DNA of 45,382 nucleotides from Sphaeroforma sirkka (taxonomy: Eukaryota; Opisthokonta; Ichthyosporea; Ichthyophonida): positions 1 through 45,382 of the forward strand of contig LUCW03000455.1 of assembly GCA_001586965.3 (NCBI GenBank), read 5' to 3'. Below the pieces are notes generated by a model. That model was given only the letters and a program-made list of their open reading frames with translations. It did no database searches and had not been told where the DNA came from. Made by a program: the position numbers and the translations under genes. Shown piece after piece: positions 10,705 through 25,815 of this stretch (positions are counted from its first letter, which is position 1; each line of letters begins with the position of its first letter).

Positions 10705-12179
10705 TTTCTATTAAATTTCATCCTTCAAACACATATCGTCTCGACATCGATCTCCGAGGAACTCGTGGGTTCCCTCGTGACTGTTTCATTTCCTACACTC
10801 ACATCAGTAGTGTGGATAGTCTATCTACTCTAACACTACCAGCTGTCTTACTCTTCATCCCACAATAACATATGGTTGAGTGCCTCATTAGTCGGAGCCA
10901 CTTCTTGTTCTACTCCTCGCCAGCTCTTGCTCCGGCCTAATGACGGCCTATTCGCAGGACCCTGTTGGGAACTTCCCTCATCGCTTCTCTTTTACTCTTC
11001 TTACCCGTGATGTCCTTGTCATGTGCTGTTGCGGTTGTTGGAATATGCTTCTCGATCTAAGAACGATTGCTCGTTATTGCACTCCTAAACTAAGCTGCTG
11101 TCACCCACACCTTCTGTGCATACTGTTGATCCACTCCGTTGACCTGATTTATCTGGAAGTTCTAGTGATTTGAGTGTGTTCGCATATCATTTTCACAATT
11201 TAACCTTGTATTTACTTGCATCGTTCGTGTTATGTGCACCCCACCCTTATATGCTCCTAATAACTCACAGGTGCTTACTTGTGTCTCTGTATGCTTCCTA
11301 ATATCCCTTCTGTCGATCTAATTTATCTAATTCACCCTATATGCAATTCTGATCGTAGTTGGCTTCACCTAGATAGTTATTTCTTCTTTACTTTGTCGGT
11401 ATTTATCGTAGCCAGATCTTAAGTAAACTTTTCTAAATAAACACACCGGTCTATTCGTTTATAAGTCATAGTCCCAATAAATAAACCTTTTAGAATCCTG
11501 ACTCCTACTTAGTTGTGTATAGATGCCATTAGATGCACATGTCTTGCCATTCCATTTCCTATTACTTAAGTCATTGATCTGCTCACGTACTGAGGACCCG
11601 CTATGTAGTCTTTTGACGTGTTGTCTAATATCTATTTATCGTTGTGTCTTTTACCTTTCCCATTCTTAAAACCTTTGTAAAATAAATTAGTATGCCGCTG
11701 ATTCTTTGCGTCATCGTACTAACCGAGTCGGTACTAACCATGTACATCTCCCATCTCTACTACTGTGGATCCTAAAGAACTTTCTTCTAACAACTTCTTA
11801 AATACAAGTTAAGCTCATTAGCTTGCAATTCAATTTGTACTTGTCTCACACTGAAAACAACTTTCCTACCTGTACTCACACATGACTACTTATCTGTGGA
11901 ATCTGGCTGATTCACTGACTTCGTCATTTGATCGTCTTGAGACCTTCCTTGTTGACCCTGGCTAATGTTCTGCTTGATTGGAATGTTCGCTCCTCGGTTT
12001 CACTCGTATTAGTAGATTCTTTCTTCATCCTCGTCGTCCACATGTCGTTAATCCAACGACCGGATAATCTAAATCGTTCATTTTGATGCGACATTCTCTG
12101 TTCGCATTGTCTTTCAATTGTTATACTTATAACAAAAATATGTGCCAGCTACTGACTAATTCATATTCTGTAGCTTTCT
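10705..12179. other. No recognisable gene; may contain the element C 5' LTR and leader
   Basis: The plus strand is pyrimidine-rich, and only one short frame of unknown meaning (10940-11173, 77 codons) is seen. The 5' LTR of element C is expected here, but its other LTR is outside the window, so no boundary can be drawn. Confidence 0.4.
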
Positions 12180-12312
12180 CTGTAATTACTAATAAACTAA
12201 CAACTTCTATGGTAAGTTAAAAATGTAGTAAGTATACGCGAGATAACTGTATCTCAACGTTCTCCCTCCTCAGGGAGGGGGACGTTGTTCATTTATTAGT
12301 AATTATAAACAG
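12180..12312. repeat. Fold-back element with inner hairpin
   Basis: CTGTAATTACTAATAAA at 12180-12196 is matched in inverted form by TTTATTAGTAATTATAAACAG at 12292-12312 (13 bp perfect plus outer CTGT/ACAG). In the middle CAACGT (12255-12260) pairs with ACGTTG (12282-12287) around CTCCC/GGGAG. The whole could form a cruciform or a long hairpin RNA. It could be a small MITE-like element; no target duplication was recognised. Confidence 0.55.
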
Positions 12313-12321
12313 TAATCCTGA

Positions 12322-12410
12322 AATGACTGACTCTTAAATGAGTCATTAGTCATGTGCTGTAAAACCAGCAAAACCCTAAAACCCAGTTTATCAGATTATT
12401 CTGATAAACT
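12322..12410. repeat. Two further consecutive hairpins
   Basis: At 12322-12353 ATGACT and GACTC pair with GAGTC and AGTCAT around a short AT loop. At 12385-12410 AGTTTATCAGA and TCTGATAAACT form a perfect 11-bp stem with the loop TTAT. Together with the fold-back at 12180-12312 they give three hairpins in 230 bases. Their role is unknown. Confidence 0.6.
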
Positions 12411-12447
12411 GTAAAACTTGTAATAAACCTAAACTAATCAAATAAAT

Positions 12448-12942
12448 CTAAGTATTTGTATTCTGACCACATCGTTCATGATTTGAATCGGTAGCCCATT
12501 CACTAGATATGTTAATGTCACAGAGTACGCTATAGCTTCGTAGTTCTGCCCACTTCGTTTTCAGATTCGGTGCCCACAACACTGAGATGGTCTGGTTCAC
12601 TATCCCCTTCATAAGGCTGCGGAAGTGATTGTTTGTGTGACCAAAGATGAGTACGTGGTCACGCGTATAGTTTGCGAGTCCCATTGCACTGTGTGAATCT
12701 CTTCTTGTTCTGGGAAGTGCCCAGCCAATCACTCGTTTCTGTTTCTCGAGTCTGCTGTGAGACCTTGTGTTGTGACCTTCGCGCCCAGTATGTTCACTGT
12801 TTTGACTGCGAAGTAGTATTTCAAGTGTCAACAACAACGGTATCGATTGACCACGTTCACGCTTTAACCTATTACAAAAGCTCTTGGTTTCATAAAATTT
12901 ATACAAATCTAACTTTGAAAGTAAGTAAAATACAAAATACAA
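12448..12942 (-). CDS. Unassigned open frame of 164 codons
   Basis: I do not recognise this protein. It is basic in its first half (RLKRERGQ, RLEKQKR), and the second half contains MGLANYTRDHVLIFGH and VNQTISVLWAPNLKTKWAEL, which look more protein-like than a chance frame. It starts directly next to the hairpin cluster, and the start codon choice is not supported by other evidence. It may be a chance frame, an exon, or part of the element C LTR region. An overlapping plus-strand frame of 129 codons (12672-13061) is equally unproven. Confidence 0.2.
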   Translation of the reverse strand: MYFVFYLLSKLDLYKFYETKSFCNRLKRERGQSIPLLLTLEILLRSQNSEHTGREGHNTRSHSRLEKQKRVIGWALPRTRRDSHSAMGLANYTRDHVLIFGHTNNHFRSLMKGIVNQTISVLWAPNLKTKWAELRSYSVLCDINISSEWATDSNHERCGQNTNT

Positions 12943-13359
12943 AATGCCAAGCTGGTGCAGTAATTCAACTACATGTATCTAGAACTGCCCCATCAGGCGG
13001 TACAACAGCACGATTAGTTGGCCAGTCAGGAAGACTCAATGGTTGCTATGTGACTGTTTAATATACTTGTTCTCCTTGTTATTGCCCAGTCTTTGGCCTT
13101 CGTATATATTCAACAATTGGTAAAAACTGCTATTTCTAACATACCACTTACCGTCTACGATAATGTCTACTGTTCTAAAGTTCTTATATAAGAATACTAT
13201 AATGTTTTTATAGATAAAGTTTGATCGGTACTGTCATATATCGTGTTTTTTTCTTCTTCCTTGTGTACCTTTCAACAATCAACATGTCAATTATTTCGTA
13301 AACACGTGCTCCTACTGTGCTAAGAACCCCCTATTTTACAATATTTTGGCAACAAAATC

Positions 13360-15083
13360 AATAGACGATCAGAATCGCGTGAAGGTTCAGTTTCACCACT
13401 GATAAAAACCACAATGAAAGCAGTTTGTCCGAGCATAGCCAGTGGATTGAGCATAATACATACAGTATTCATATGAAGCTTGATACGAACAATGCACATG
13501 GTCTCAATGGCATATAGGGACGCTTACAGTCGCTGCTTTGCATGATGCTTTGACAATCAATTTTGCAACTGTTATTTAAGTTTTGCATATACCTGGATAC
13601 ATGTAGACCATTTATTTATAGAGAGTGCTGCAGTATAATATAATAAAATTTAGCTTACAAGCATATTCATACATTAATACTATCGTGATACGTCCGACAT
13701 ACTATCAGGTAGAGAAGAATAGATCGACCATAATAGTCAAGAGGTCCCTCCTCGTAGACGAAATCATACTTGTTTAGTTCGTATGACATACTTTATTACT
13801 GAGCCTGGTTTGAAGAAATTGCTGCTTATTCGGGGTTGATTCCAATCTGATCTTTCAAAGCTACAACCCGAGTTGTTATATACCCGTCACAATTTAGTCT
13901 GAGCTCATTAGCTCTCGGAAACCACCTTGTTTCCTTACTGTCTTAGATGAGTTTTTCAGCTGAGGGTTTGCACCTCTAATGAGTACCGATTGAGATTGGG
14001 AGCTTTGTGATCTCGGCTTGGTATTTTGGTGATCTCGTAATATTCGTCTACACTCTCGTGTATTTCAATCATCGTTGGCTGGTTGGGTCAATATTCTAAA
14101 TGCGAATACAATATTATTCTCGTCGTTCAGGTGATGTTGTAAATGAGCACTGCGTTCCTGTGGCATGTACTGCAAATGAGCACTGCGTTCCTGTGATTTG
14201 TGTAATTAATAGTGTTAGACTCGATGGATTGAACATAGTGAAGGCATATTAAATTAGGTTGAAAAACAACTGTTTCTAAGAGCAAATATATTAGTGCTCT
14301 TATGCAAATCCCTGTTGTGCTCCGAATGATGCGCGAAAGGTCATTGATATATAATTAATTATTTGTGAATATTTTATAATCATCAAACACATCAATTTTG
14401 AGTTGTGTATTCTTATCAGGCGTATGTATCGATGGAAGATATGTTGCTTAATAACAATACCAATATTGACAAAAGAGTTTAACAGGTGCGATAATATGAT
14501 CAAAACTTATCACAAAATCGATGAATGTACGATTTAGTGATGAGCAATCATATACATAGACCGCAGCACACAGACCAATGGCCGCAATACATTGTTCAGA
14601 TATGGTTTGGAACAGACTAGCAACCATATATGCTGTAACCAGATTGGTCATTTCCGTACCTGTGTGTCAGTAGAAAGACGTTTTAAGAGAGAAACTCTTG
14701 TGAAGGAAGCTACTGCTTGTAGCAAAATAAGTGAATGACTGAATCAACCAACTTAGTTAGAGTTGACTGGTTTGTCATTCGCCTGATTCACTACATACTG
14801 AGCCCAGTGGATAGAGACTATCAGCCAAAGTATTGCTAAGGGAAAAAACAGCGGGAGCAAACAGTGTGGCATTGACTGCAAAGAAGTGCGCAAATAAAAA
14901 TGCAGTAGAGGCGGCGCAAAAGTTGAAGACAAATGGCATACAGCGCATAAACTCAAAAGTATACAGGGAGGCTGAAACAACAGTCTTCAGTAAATTCTCA
15001 CTTAGCGTGGTGATCCAGGATTCGGTCGATTGCAGGTCTGAGATGACCAAAAGGGAGAGTGAAGGCATTTGATATGGACTCAA
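13360..15083 (-). CDS. Possible intron-containing membrane-protein gene
   Basis: Several short minus-strand frames contain strong membrane-type segments separated by stops and shifts, as exons would be. They include FVFNFCAASTAFLFAHFF and LPLFFPLAILWLIVSIHW near 14930-14810, VTAYMVASLFQTISEQ and CIAAIGLCAAVYVY near 14630-14540, and LNPLAMLGQTAFIVVFIS near 13430. A 3' splice-like CTGACACACAG lies just before the frame at 14651. I cannot place exact exon borders, and the family is not recognised. A polytopic membrane protein is the most likely reading, but chance hydrophobic frames in T-rich DNA are possible. Confidence 0.3.
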
Positions 15084-16930
<1,847 letters not shown>

Positions 16931-17248
16931 ATATATATATAAAATTTGTGAGCCCAGGGTTTATCATATATTAGTACGTCATATTTCTATCTACATTGTC
17001 TGAAACATAACATGACAATATATGACTACATGACAATGTATGTTGCGGTAAGATTTTATAATGTTGTCTATTTCGACAATTATCGAATTAGAACAAATAC
17101 GAGCTGAGTGATCAGTTACCTCGCAGACGTTGACGTCATATATGAATGGTTACTAGATGACTGCGCGGACACAAGCATAGGCCCGGCAGGAATCTCATGC
17201 GACATCTATAAATCTAACAATATGCGCTCAGCCTAAGCATCAAATAAT

Positions 17249-17650
17249 ACAAACCAGTGTGCTATATCGCGACTATTCGCATAGTAGGTACCGCACTTGG
17301 AAATTAATACGCTCGACACAACTCTCATGTAGTGTCATAAGTAAGTGAATATCCGTAGGGTAAATAGGTTCAGAAAACTTGCCAGCTGCAATTATTGCCA
17401 TGTCGGAATTGTATTGATAGCGTACTGGCACGCAACATATCGTATTAAATCGTACAAACCAGTGTCCTATATTGCGACTATTAGCATAGAGTAGGTACCG
17501 CACTTGGGAACCAATACGCTCCACACAACTCTCGTGTAGTATCATAGGAAAGCGAATATCCGTGAGATAAATAGGTTCAGAAAACCTGCCAGCTGCAATT
17601 ATTGCCATGCCGCAATTGTATTGGTAACGTACTGGCACACAACATTTTCA
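17249..17650. repeat. 205-bp tandem duplication
   Basis: Two direct copies begin with ACAAACCAGTGT at 17249 and 17454. They share long blocks such as CCAGCTGCAATTATTGCCAT and GTAGGTACCGCACTTGG, with scattered substitutions and small indels (roughly 85% identical by eye). Confidence 0.9.
17273..17649 (-). CDS. Possible exon with two copies of a 69-residue repeat
   Basis: The minus-strand frame through the 205-bp duplication is open across both units with no ATG at its head, as in an internal exon or decayed gene. Each unit reads CVPVRYQYN, MAIIAAG(R/K)FSEPIY, LHESCVERI and QVRYLL. Amino-acid changes between units include conservative ones (R/K). The frame stops in the second unit because of a 2-base difference. 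The family is not recognised. Confidence 0.25.
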
Positions 17651-18098
17651 AACAGCACGATTTCGGGCCAAACTAATTATTCGAAATTTTTAATCGTAGG
17701 CTGGTGGTTTGTGTTCTCACCACAAGCCGTTATGTACACTACACGGATGTACTAGCATACGGGTTTCTCGAGTTGCTCAAATGCTACTAAGAATTTTTCC
17801 CCTTTGAAGGAAAATCTATGTGAAAAACTTTCCAGTAGATTTGATGAGCGGGTCAAACTTTGACTGCGCAAAATTTCATTTAGATATACGTCGATATGCA
17901 TTCATGAGAAACACTTTGTAGTGAGCCCCACAAACATGAACAATACACGTCTCAGCGCTAATGAATGTTTGCAAATTGGATTGTCCTGGTGATCGCTATG
18001 CACAATATAATGCATGCACATACCGCACACATCCATCTGCAATTTGTATGCAAGTTTGTTGTGTTTTTCGATTGGATTATTAACTACTGAACACTTAA
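17651..18098. other. No recognisable gene
   Basis: Ordinary AT-rich sequence with short frames only. Confidence 0.5.
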
Positions 18099-18602
18099 TT
18101 AGTTGTATTGGCTATTTGTACTATAGGTTCTCGTCGCGAAACCAGCGCAAAAGAGCACCTTCACACATATTGCTTTTGCGCCTCGCGACAGCATAGATTG
18201 CGTACTCCCATGTGGTCCCAGATTGAACTTCAACTCACGATCCAAATCACGACGACTCGAGTTATTTTCTTCATCTACCAACGATCCTACTTGGATGGAC
18301 ATAGGGTTGGGATTGTCGTACAAGAAGCCCCAGAAATATGTTAAATACATGTTTGACTGATGCACGTCATTGGGCAATAGTTCTTCAGAGTACTCCGATT
18401 GGCCCGACTTCGACAGAGCTTGACTTTGTCGACCTTCGTATCCCTGTTCTAGATTCACATTAGTCTTCCGGGACTGACCGCTTGTTACTTTGTGCATTGT
18501 ACACGGACGAATCGGACTTTTAAACAATAAACCAATGTCAGACAATTTGAAGCTGATGGGTTGTTTTTTGTCAGACAAGTTGACTACATAGACACCATGC
18601 AT
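18099..18602 (-). CDS. Unassigned open frame of 167 codons
   Basis: One of the longest frames of the central region that is not due to a repeat. It is a polar protein starting MHGVYVVNLSDKKQPISF, with an aromatic patch (MYLTYFWGFLYDNPN) and an acidic-basic stretch (DEENNSSRRDLDREL). There is no signal peptide or membrane segment. Neighbouring frames give no context, and I do not recognise a family. The start is the first ATG, and nothing upstream confirms it. It may be an exon or chance. Confidence 0.25.
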   Translation of the reverse strand: MHGVYVVNLSDKKQPISFKLSDIGLLFKSPIRPCTMHKVTSGQSRKTNVNLEQGYEGRQSQALSKSGQSEYSEELLPNDVHQSNMYLTYFWGFLYDNPNPMSIQVGSLVDEENNSSRRDLDRELKFNLGPHGSTQSMLSRGAKAICVKVLFCAGFATRTYSTNSQYN

Positions 18603-20752
18603 AGGGTTTCACTCACACTTGATAGACTGCAAATTCAAAATAAAGCCCAGATGAGTGGCAATTCGCATCTCCATCCGCACCATGAGCCACCCATTTTACG
18701 CATTCGTGCGTATAAGGTGTATTACCTGGTTAATCAAATACTGTGTGAAGTCTGTAATCTAGATAGAGACACTACCCCACATTACGAAGTCTAGGTAAAC
18801 ATACGTTGCTTCCACGAGCTATATTGACAAGAAACTTTATTGTAAGGCTTCACAGGGAAACAACATAGTGAACTTGGAACCATATGAAGCTCTGTAAGCC
18901 CGAATTGACTGAACTACATATTTTCCAAAATTAGAGACCGATGATAAAAAGTATCAATTCAAAGTATACTAATTCACATTGCGTGCTAAAGTACAAAAAT
19001 TACACGTCTGACCCTTCTACATATCAAACATTTCAATTCAACTTAAGGCACAAATGCTTCGGTATCACAGAGATGACTACATGCTCCAGTGCACAATCCC
19101 ATTCGTGACAAGTGTCTAAAACAACCTCACTATACCCATCCTTAATAGCAGGTAGATGACTATATCTACAAATGCCAGAAAATGACCTTGTATAATATTA
19201 GTCCGATATGAGGCTCTTACCAATGTCGATATCAACTGCTATCGGTATTTTTCTCAACGATCAAGGTTGTGCATTTCCAACGCGGTGCAGCCCCTCATTC
19301 GAAAGACATTCCGGTTACAGGACGACATACTGACAAAATCGTACCGCACATCGCCATCAGGCTTGGGATGCGCAAATAAAATAGCCGTACGAATAGTAAA
19401 AGTATACATTATACGTGGAATATCAAGTTAATGAGACAAACATGACAAACACTACGAACAATACGCATGTAATTATGTAAGTCCGCACGGAACACAAGCA
19501 TGAATGTATTTATACCTCGGCCATAACACGATAACATCCTCGGACTGTCTAATGTTACATACCTTTAGAAGTTTCCGTACTCTTCAAAGCCAAATGTCCT
19601 GGTTCTCCAGCATATATTTGATTGATTGTCAGTGCAAGTGGATTCGACAAAATCAAATATAGCTAATTCATTAGGGTGCTGCTGGTCATGTCGAAACCCT
19701 GCTTATGAGTGCAACCGATAAAAAGCATGATTATTTCATGCAATTAAACCACCCAGGGAAAACGAAAAGTAACACCAATGACAGGCTGTGGCTGAGGCCA
19801 GGGTGGTAAAGAAAGTAATTTGCAATTAACATGCACGTGAGGGAGAGTGTGGAGGCTTAACCTCTCAGTAGAAAAGTACGAGTATGCAGCAGGTAACAGC
19901 TGCGTGCCCGTGCAATCTGTTATTTGTGGTCAGAGCGTGGTAACCTAGTGAAGAAGTTTCTGTGTAAGCCTACAAGCTCGCTCGGAAGTTGTTACGACGA
20001 TGTCAAATTTTAAAACATTATATTAGACCATTTCTGCAAGATATTCTTTCCTCGATAGTATCAAGAGAAATATATACAGCTAGATCAACAGAAGAATACT
20101 AAGCAAGCCTTCCGTGATACGCCCCAACACTTTCGTGAGGATTCACTCAGATACGTACCAGGGCCAATAGACTACAGCCGTCCATCACACATCAGTCGTC
20201 CGAAGAAAAGATTCTGAGAATAATGGCGTGGGTCTCTTTCAAGCACGTATATGATATAATCCAATCTAGCCCGTGCAAGATACATACCCAAGATAAGGTA
20301 ACGAACGGAGTACATAGTTTGGCATGAAGGTGTCAGTAAACAACAACGACAAAAGCCACGACTGTTCAAAGGAGACAGTTATATACACACACCACCACTT
20401 ACCAAGACTAGAGGGGACAAAGGTATACACCACATCCCGAAGTGCGATTCATCTTATGTGCTGTTTGCCAAACGGACTACTTGCTACATGTCCGGGTATG
20501 CCTGGAGATTCAAAATAAACTTCGAATTGAAAAATTGGTATGTCGAAGACGCTCATAGTCGCATAAGCAACAGAACACTACAGCAGAGCTGGTTTCTTCA
20601 CTGAAAATCGCAGGCCAAGATTGCTCGCTCCTACACAAACCGTGGATAGTTTGTTTCTATGTGTATATACTTCATACAACTAGCCAATTATGTGGCTATC
20701 AGATTAACCTATTCGCGAGTCTATATAAAAAAACTCAGGCCAATACAACATG
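18603..20752. other. No recognisable gene
   Basis: Only frames of about 60-80 codons on both strands, and no motif or RNA gene recognised. Introns or decayed genes cannot be excluded. Confidence 0.5.
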
Positions 20753-20841
20753 GATGCATACTCGGAAACTTGACATCAATTCCTCGATCTGAGATGCATA
20801 CTCGAGAACTTGACATCAATTCCTCGATCTGAGATGCATAC
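20753..20841. repeat. 40-bp tandem duplication
   Basis: Unit GATGCATACTCG...TCGATCTGA occupies 20753-20792 and 20793-20832, then GATGCATAC repeats once more. The copies differ only at two adjacent bases (GA against AG after CTCG). Confidence 0.95.
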
Positions 20842-21086
20842 CGTTGATCGCATGTGTAATCGCCTTCAATACGTACACAGCCCTCCAGGGTTTGCGCACA
20901 CATCCCTTCAATCACACATTAATCAACCATTGCTTCGAGACAATCCATCAATTGGTGGTAGCCGACACTGGACGATAAATGTGCGAAGTTTCACCTTAAG
21001 AGGATCATAATACACTGAGCTATACCAAAAAATACAAAAAGCACACCTCGAATGACATATTGTTATTCAGTGACACTACAGCCATA

Positions 21087-21146
21087 CCCAACAGCCAGGC
21101 CGCGACAGTGGCTCGTCCCAACAGCCAGGCCGCGACAGTGGCTCGT
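21087..21146. repeat. 30-bp tandem duplication
   Basis: Two identical 30-bp units (21087-21116 and 21117-21146) start CCCAACAGCCAGGCCGCGAC. The length keeps any reading frame, and it lies in frames open on both strands (21052-21273 plus, 21076-21327 minus). Neither protein is recognised. Confidence 0.95.
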
Positions 21147-24100
21147 CATTATGTCTACCATCCAACATCATAGTTTGCTGTTGATTCCACATGATAGACA
21201 CGAACTGGGGGGACACCCGATACATGTTGTAGGTACACCTATCTCCGCGTACGTTGTCAGGTGTTGCAGGTGACCAATCGGGAGCATGGATTCCCGATGG
21301 ATGGGGATTATCCGAACAGTTCGCCACTGCAAGCTTAGCCTTCCTAACGTTCTGCGAGGACTACGCACCACGTGAATGTGCGACAGATGGTTCTAAGAAT
21401 TAGTTAGAGCATATCCGCTTCATTTTTTCTGTAGCGCTAGATTTGGCATGATTTGCTCACATTTTAAGATAACTCTTAATTGAGGACGCATGCAACTACA
21501 TTGACTTGTCAGGTACAAAAGTACTGCTTGTACACAATGGATAAACTATAATTTGATCTCCAAATTCGCCCTTTATATAGCTTTACACGCGACAATCTGT
21601 GAGAGCAAAATCGGTACGATGACAGAGCACTAGCACCAGGAACAACACCCGTGCATATCCCACAATCATGATAGACCTTCAACTCTAATACGTTTCTACA
21701 ATACCCATTCACCTCTGCAGCCTTACCCATGAACGCCTACTCACGCAATGTCGAGCTATTTGGTTTCATGCATAAAAAATAAGGGATGCATGTGTGAATC
21801 GCGTGACTACGACGATAACTGCAGATGTGGCGGATGGCGACCATCTAGACTGGACTCATGTACACCATATTGCTGATGCTCCGAGTGTTATACTAGCACG
21901 TGGTGCGAGAGTAATGCCGAGACGGCGCGACTCTCAAATCAATGTGACCATGATGAACTTGGGATATGCACAAGGCTCAGATGTGTGGAAAAGCCCCTAT
22001 ACCGCTCACACCCGATCCAAGCCCAACCTAGAAGTCCAACGTCCCCAAAGGCACATATAGAACGCACAAGAATACCTAGTACGTACACGAACCATCAAAC
22101 ATGTACGATACACACACCCTTGTATTGAATACACCTGACCATGCAAATCTTGGGCTGCCTTCGGACTTGTGTGTGTTCTGTCCTTCTCGGTACTAGTCCC
22201 AAACGGCGACTGTGCCTTAGAGCACACTACCGCGCCAGTCCATTTGCGTATGTCATTGTTAGGCCCACATCCATCCACTTAGGCGAAACGCAATACGAGT
22301 ATGATTAGCATCATTTGCAGATTCAGATGATACAAACTGAAGTGCGTGAACATAGTTCAGGTGTGAATATTTTGGCAAATATAGCGGCTCAACTACATGA
22401 CTACCAGCAAATACGAATGTGAAAGGTACAGCCAGAAGTTTTGAGTGAGAGTCGTTCGGGTGTGGCATAGTGATGATAGAACAAGCGTAAGACCACACGT
22501 GGCCTACTGACACTACATAAGACATCACATCCCGACACTACAATCGCGGATATTTACAGCATATGGACTCTCTCAGCGTGCGCAGACCATTAATTCAAAA
22601 GCCAGCTGCGTGTTATGGAAGGTACCGTGAGACCTATATGCACCAGAGTCGTCCGTTTACGTTGAAACTAGACGTAGGCACTAAATCACATACATTGCAC
22701 GTGCCTGCCTTGTGCATTTGAGAGTGTATCGACTTTAACTCGTACAAAACATTGAGCGATCTCCCGTTCCCGTCGTACGAGATACACAAAACACACTTAT
22801 TTTTTACCTTCAAGCCGGTGAAACCATGCTGTATAGCAAAGCCTACATCTTCTTGGTACGTACGCACACCAGGAGCTGATAGCGCCTCACTATACCAGCA
22901 ATTATTCACGTACCTATTTAAAAGCATGAAATCATCAGTGTGCTGTAGTAGCTTAACTCGCCATTCGAACAAGCACCCTGTGTACACCGTTTAAAAGTAT
23001 GTTTAATTCCGCACCAGTGCGTATAAGTATCTTCAAGTAAGTGCCGGTGAATGGCCGGAGTATCGTATTGGTAGGTACTTTTCCTGGTTTTTAATGTTTC
23101 TGTATATACATCTGTATTAAGTAGACTTAGTCCCCTCATAGATGGAGCTACGACCGGCATTCCAAACTGTACACGGCTAGCATTAACAGAGGGCTTACAT
23201 TACAAAGGCTGCACTATATTGGATTGTATGGCTACATTTGCGCAGCCACGCACTCGCACACAAGAGCATAGAGCGGGATCGATGACTATGGTACATGACT
23301 GTTTCAGTTCTACAGCTCTATTTGCAGATGCAAGAAACCGTCGCGTTGAATCGCCCGTGCCGTTGTGACTTGTGGTGCTGATATGGCAAATCCAGGCAAA
23401 CTCAAACATATATACCGAAATTTACTTGCGCATATAGATGCTTGCATATTTCCGTACACATTCGCAATTGTAGCTCCTTCGGCTCATAATAATCTATTTA
23501 AACAGCTGCCAGACAATGCGATCAGGAGTGGTGTCTCAATCTAACTACTGAAACGAAAAAAACTATGCAACGCTAAATAAATAGGGCAATTCATAGCTGA
23601 CTTTATATGCGACTGCAAGATTGTCCGCACAATGCAATGCACTAAAAATATTTCAGTACAGGATTCCGCGGTTGTACCATGTATCATACTCCGCAAACGC
23701 AGGTTTACTACGCAAGACAATATTCATTGCATAAAAGTATGAGCACGCATTTATGTTTGGAGCATGCCAGCCCATTGTCACGTTTTTATGATGTGCACAA
23801 GTTGTTCTTTCCAGTAAGTCCGAAAACTTAGTATATATATATATATATATACTCACTTTCATTATCTATGTAATATACACATTTTGGTTCATACGTGTTT
23901 ACCCGACTTGCAACCAGGACTAGAAGTGACTAAGGCGTCAACCTGCGATGTTGGTCAATAACCAGCTAAAACGCATTCCATAAACGCCAGCCCATCGGTA
24001 GGCTAGAGTTAATATATTAGCCACAATAGACAGTGCATGCATTATGGCTAGAGTACATGCAGTTACGGTGTAAGACAGATGCATGTTATACTGTTATAGT

Positions 24101-24590
24101 CTTGTCTTAGGTTTCTTGGCGTTATGTACATACCATAGCCTCAAAATAAATTGAAAACAGTCCTACATAGATTTTGATATTTTTTTTTGGTGATCTAAAA
24201 TAATTCATACATTCTAAAAATAGGTACGTGTTTATATTTTGATGTTGAATTTAGGAGGCTATGTTTGAGAGCGTTATGAATTTTAAGCTGGTGGCCTGGT
24301 GTCAGTTGGCCTGTTACTTCCACAGGTATATTCTGCTGGCAAGCGAGAGTAACCACACATATTTTGTTTTAGTGTTACTACGACAATGAAATAAAGCCTC
24401 AGGAAGCTACTGATGATTATGTCGGAGAGTGAGAGACGATGACACCATGGGATGCCCCCTTCCAAACAGTCAGGTATGTGGCAATATACATAATTAATGC
24501 ATACCATCTCGGGAAGCAGTTTCTTCAGCAGTGTACTACGCAAAATATGTTTGCACGCAACTTCAAATACTTTATAGGGGCGATTTGTAT
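21147..24590. other. No recognisable gene
   Basis: Short frames of 60-117 codons on both strands without recognised motifs. The longest (22634-22987, minus, 117 codons) has no membrane or catalytic signature. A short (AT)n run lies at 23832-23851. Confidence 0.5.
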
Positions 24591-25570
<980 letters not shown>

Positions 25571-25815
25571 TGTGAGTACTGATCCCGGTTTACAAAATTA
25601 AAAATGAGTGTTGTCCCTATACTGGTAGCGCGTAAGTCTATACGCGCAAATTTCACATCTACATCGATTAATCATTGGATTGTGCTCTCTCGGTGTCATG
25701 ATAGGGGCCACTCTTCCATAGCTACCATGTGTGATTCACCGGGGATCAATGTGTATCACTAAACTGATTAAGTGAAGCCGTGGTTGTCTAGGCATATCTG
25801 TGTATCACACACTAT

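Noticed and set aside
10883..10906. Primer-binding site of element C (TGGCTCCGACTAATGAGG on the minus strand)
   Set aside because: It starts with TGG and stands five bases from a possible LTR end, but the matching tRNA tail would be unusual and no second LTR is available to set the border.
12255..12287. Rho-independent terminator
   Set aside because: The stem has no T-run after it on either strand and the DNA is eukaryotic.
12371..12384. Telomere-like CCCTAAAACCC
   Set aside because: One partial unit only, inside the sequence with no array.
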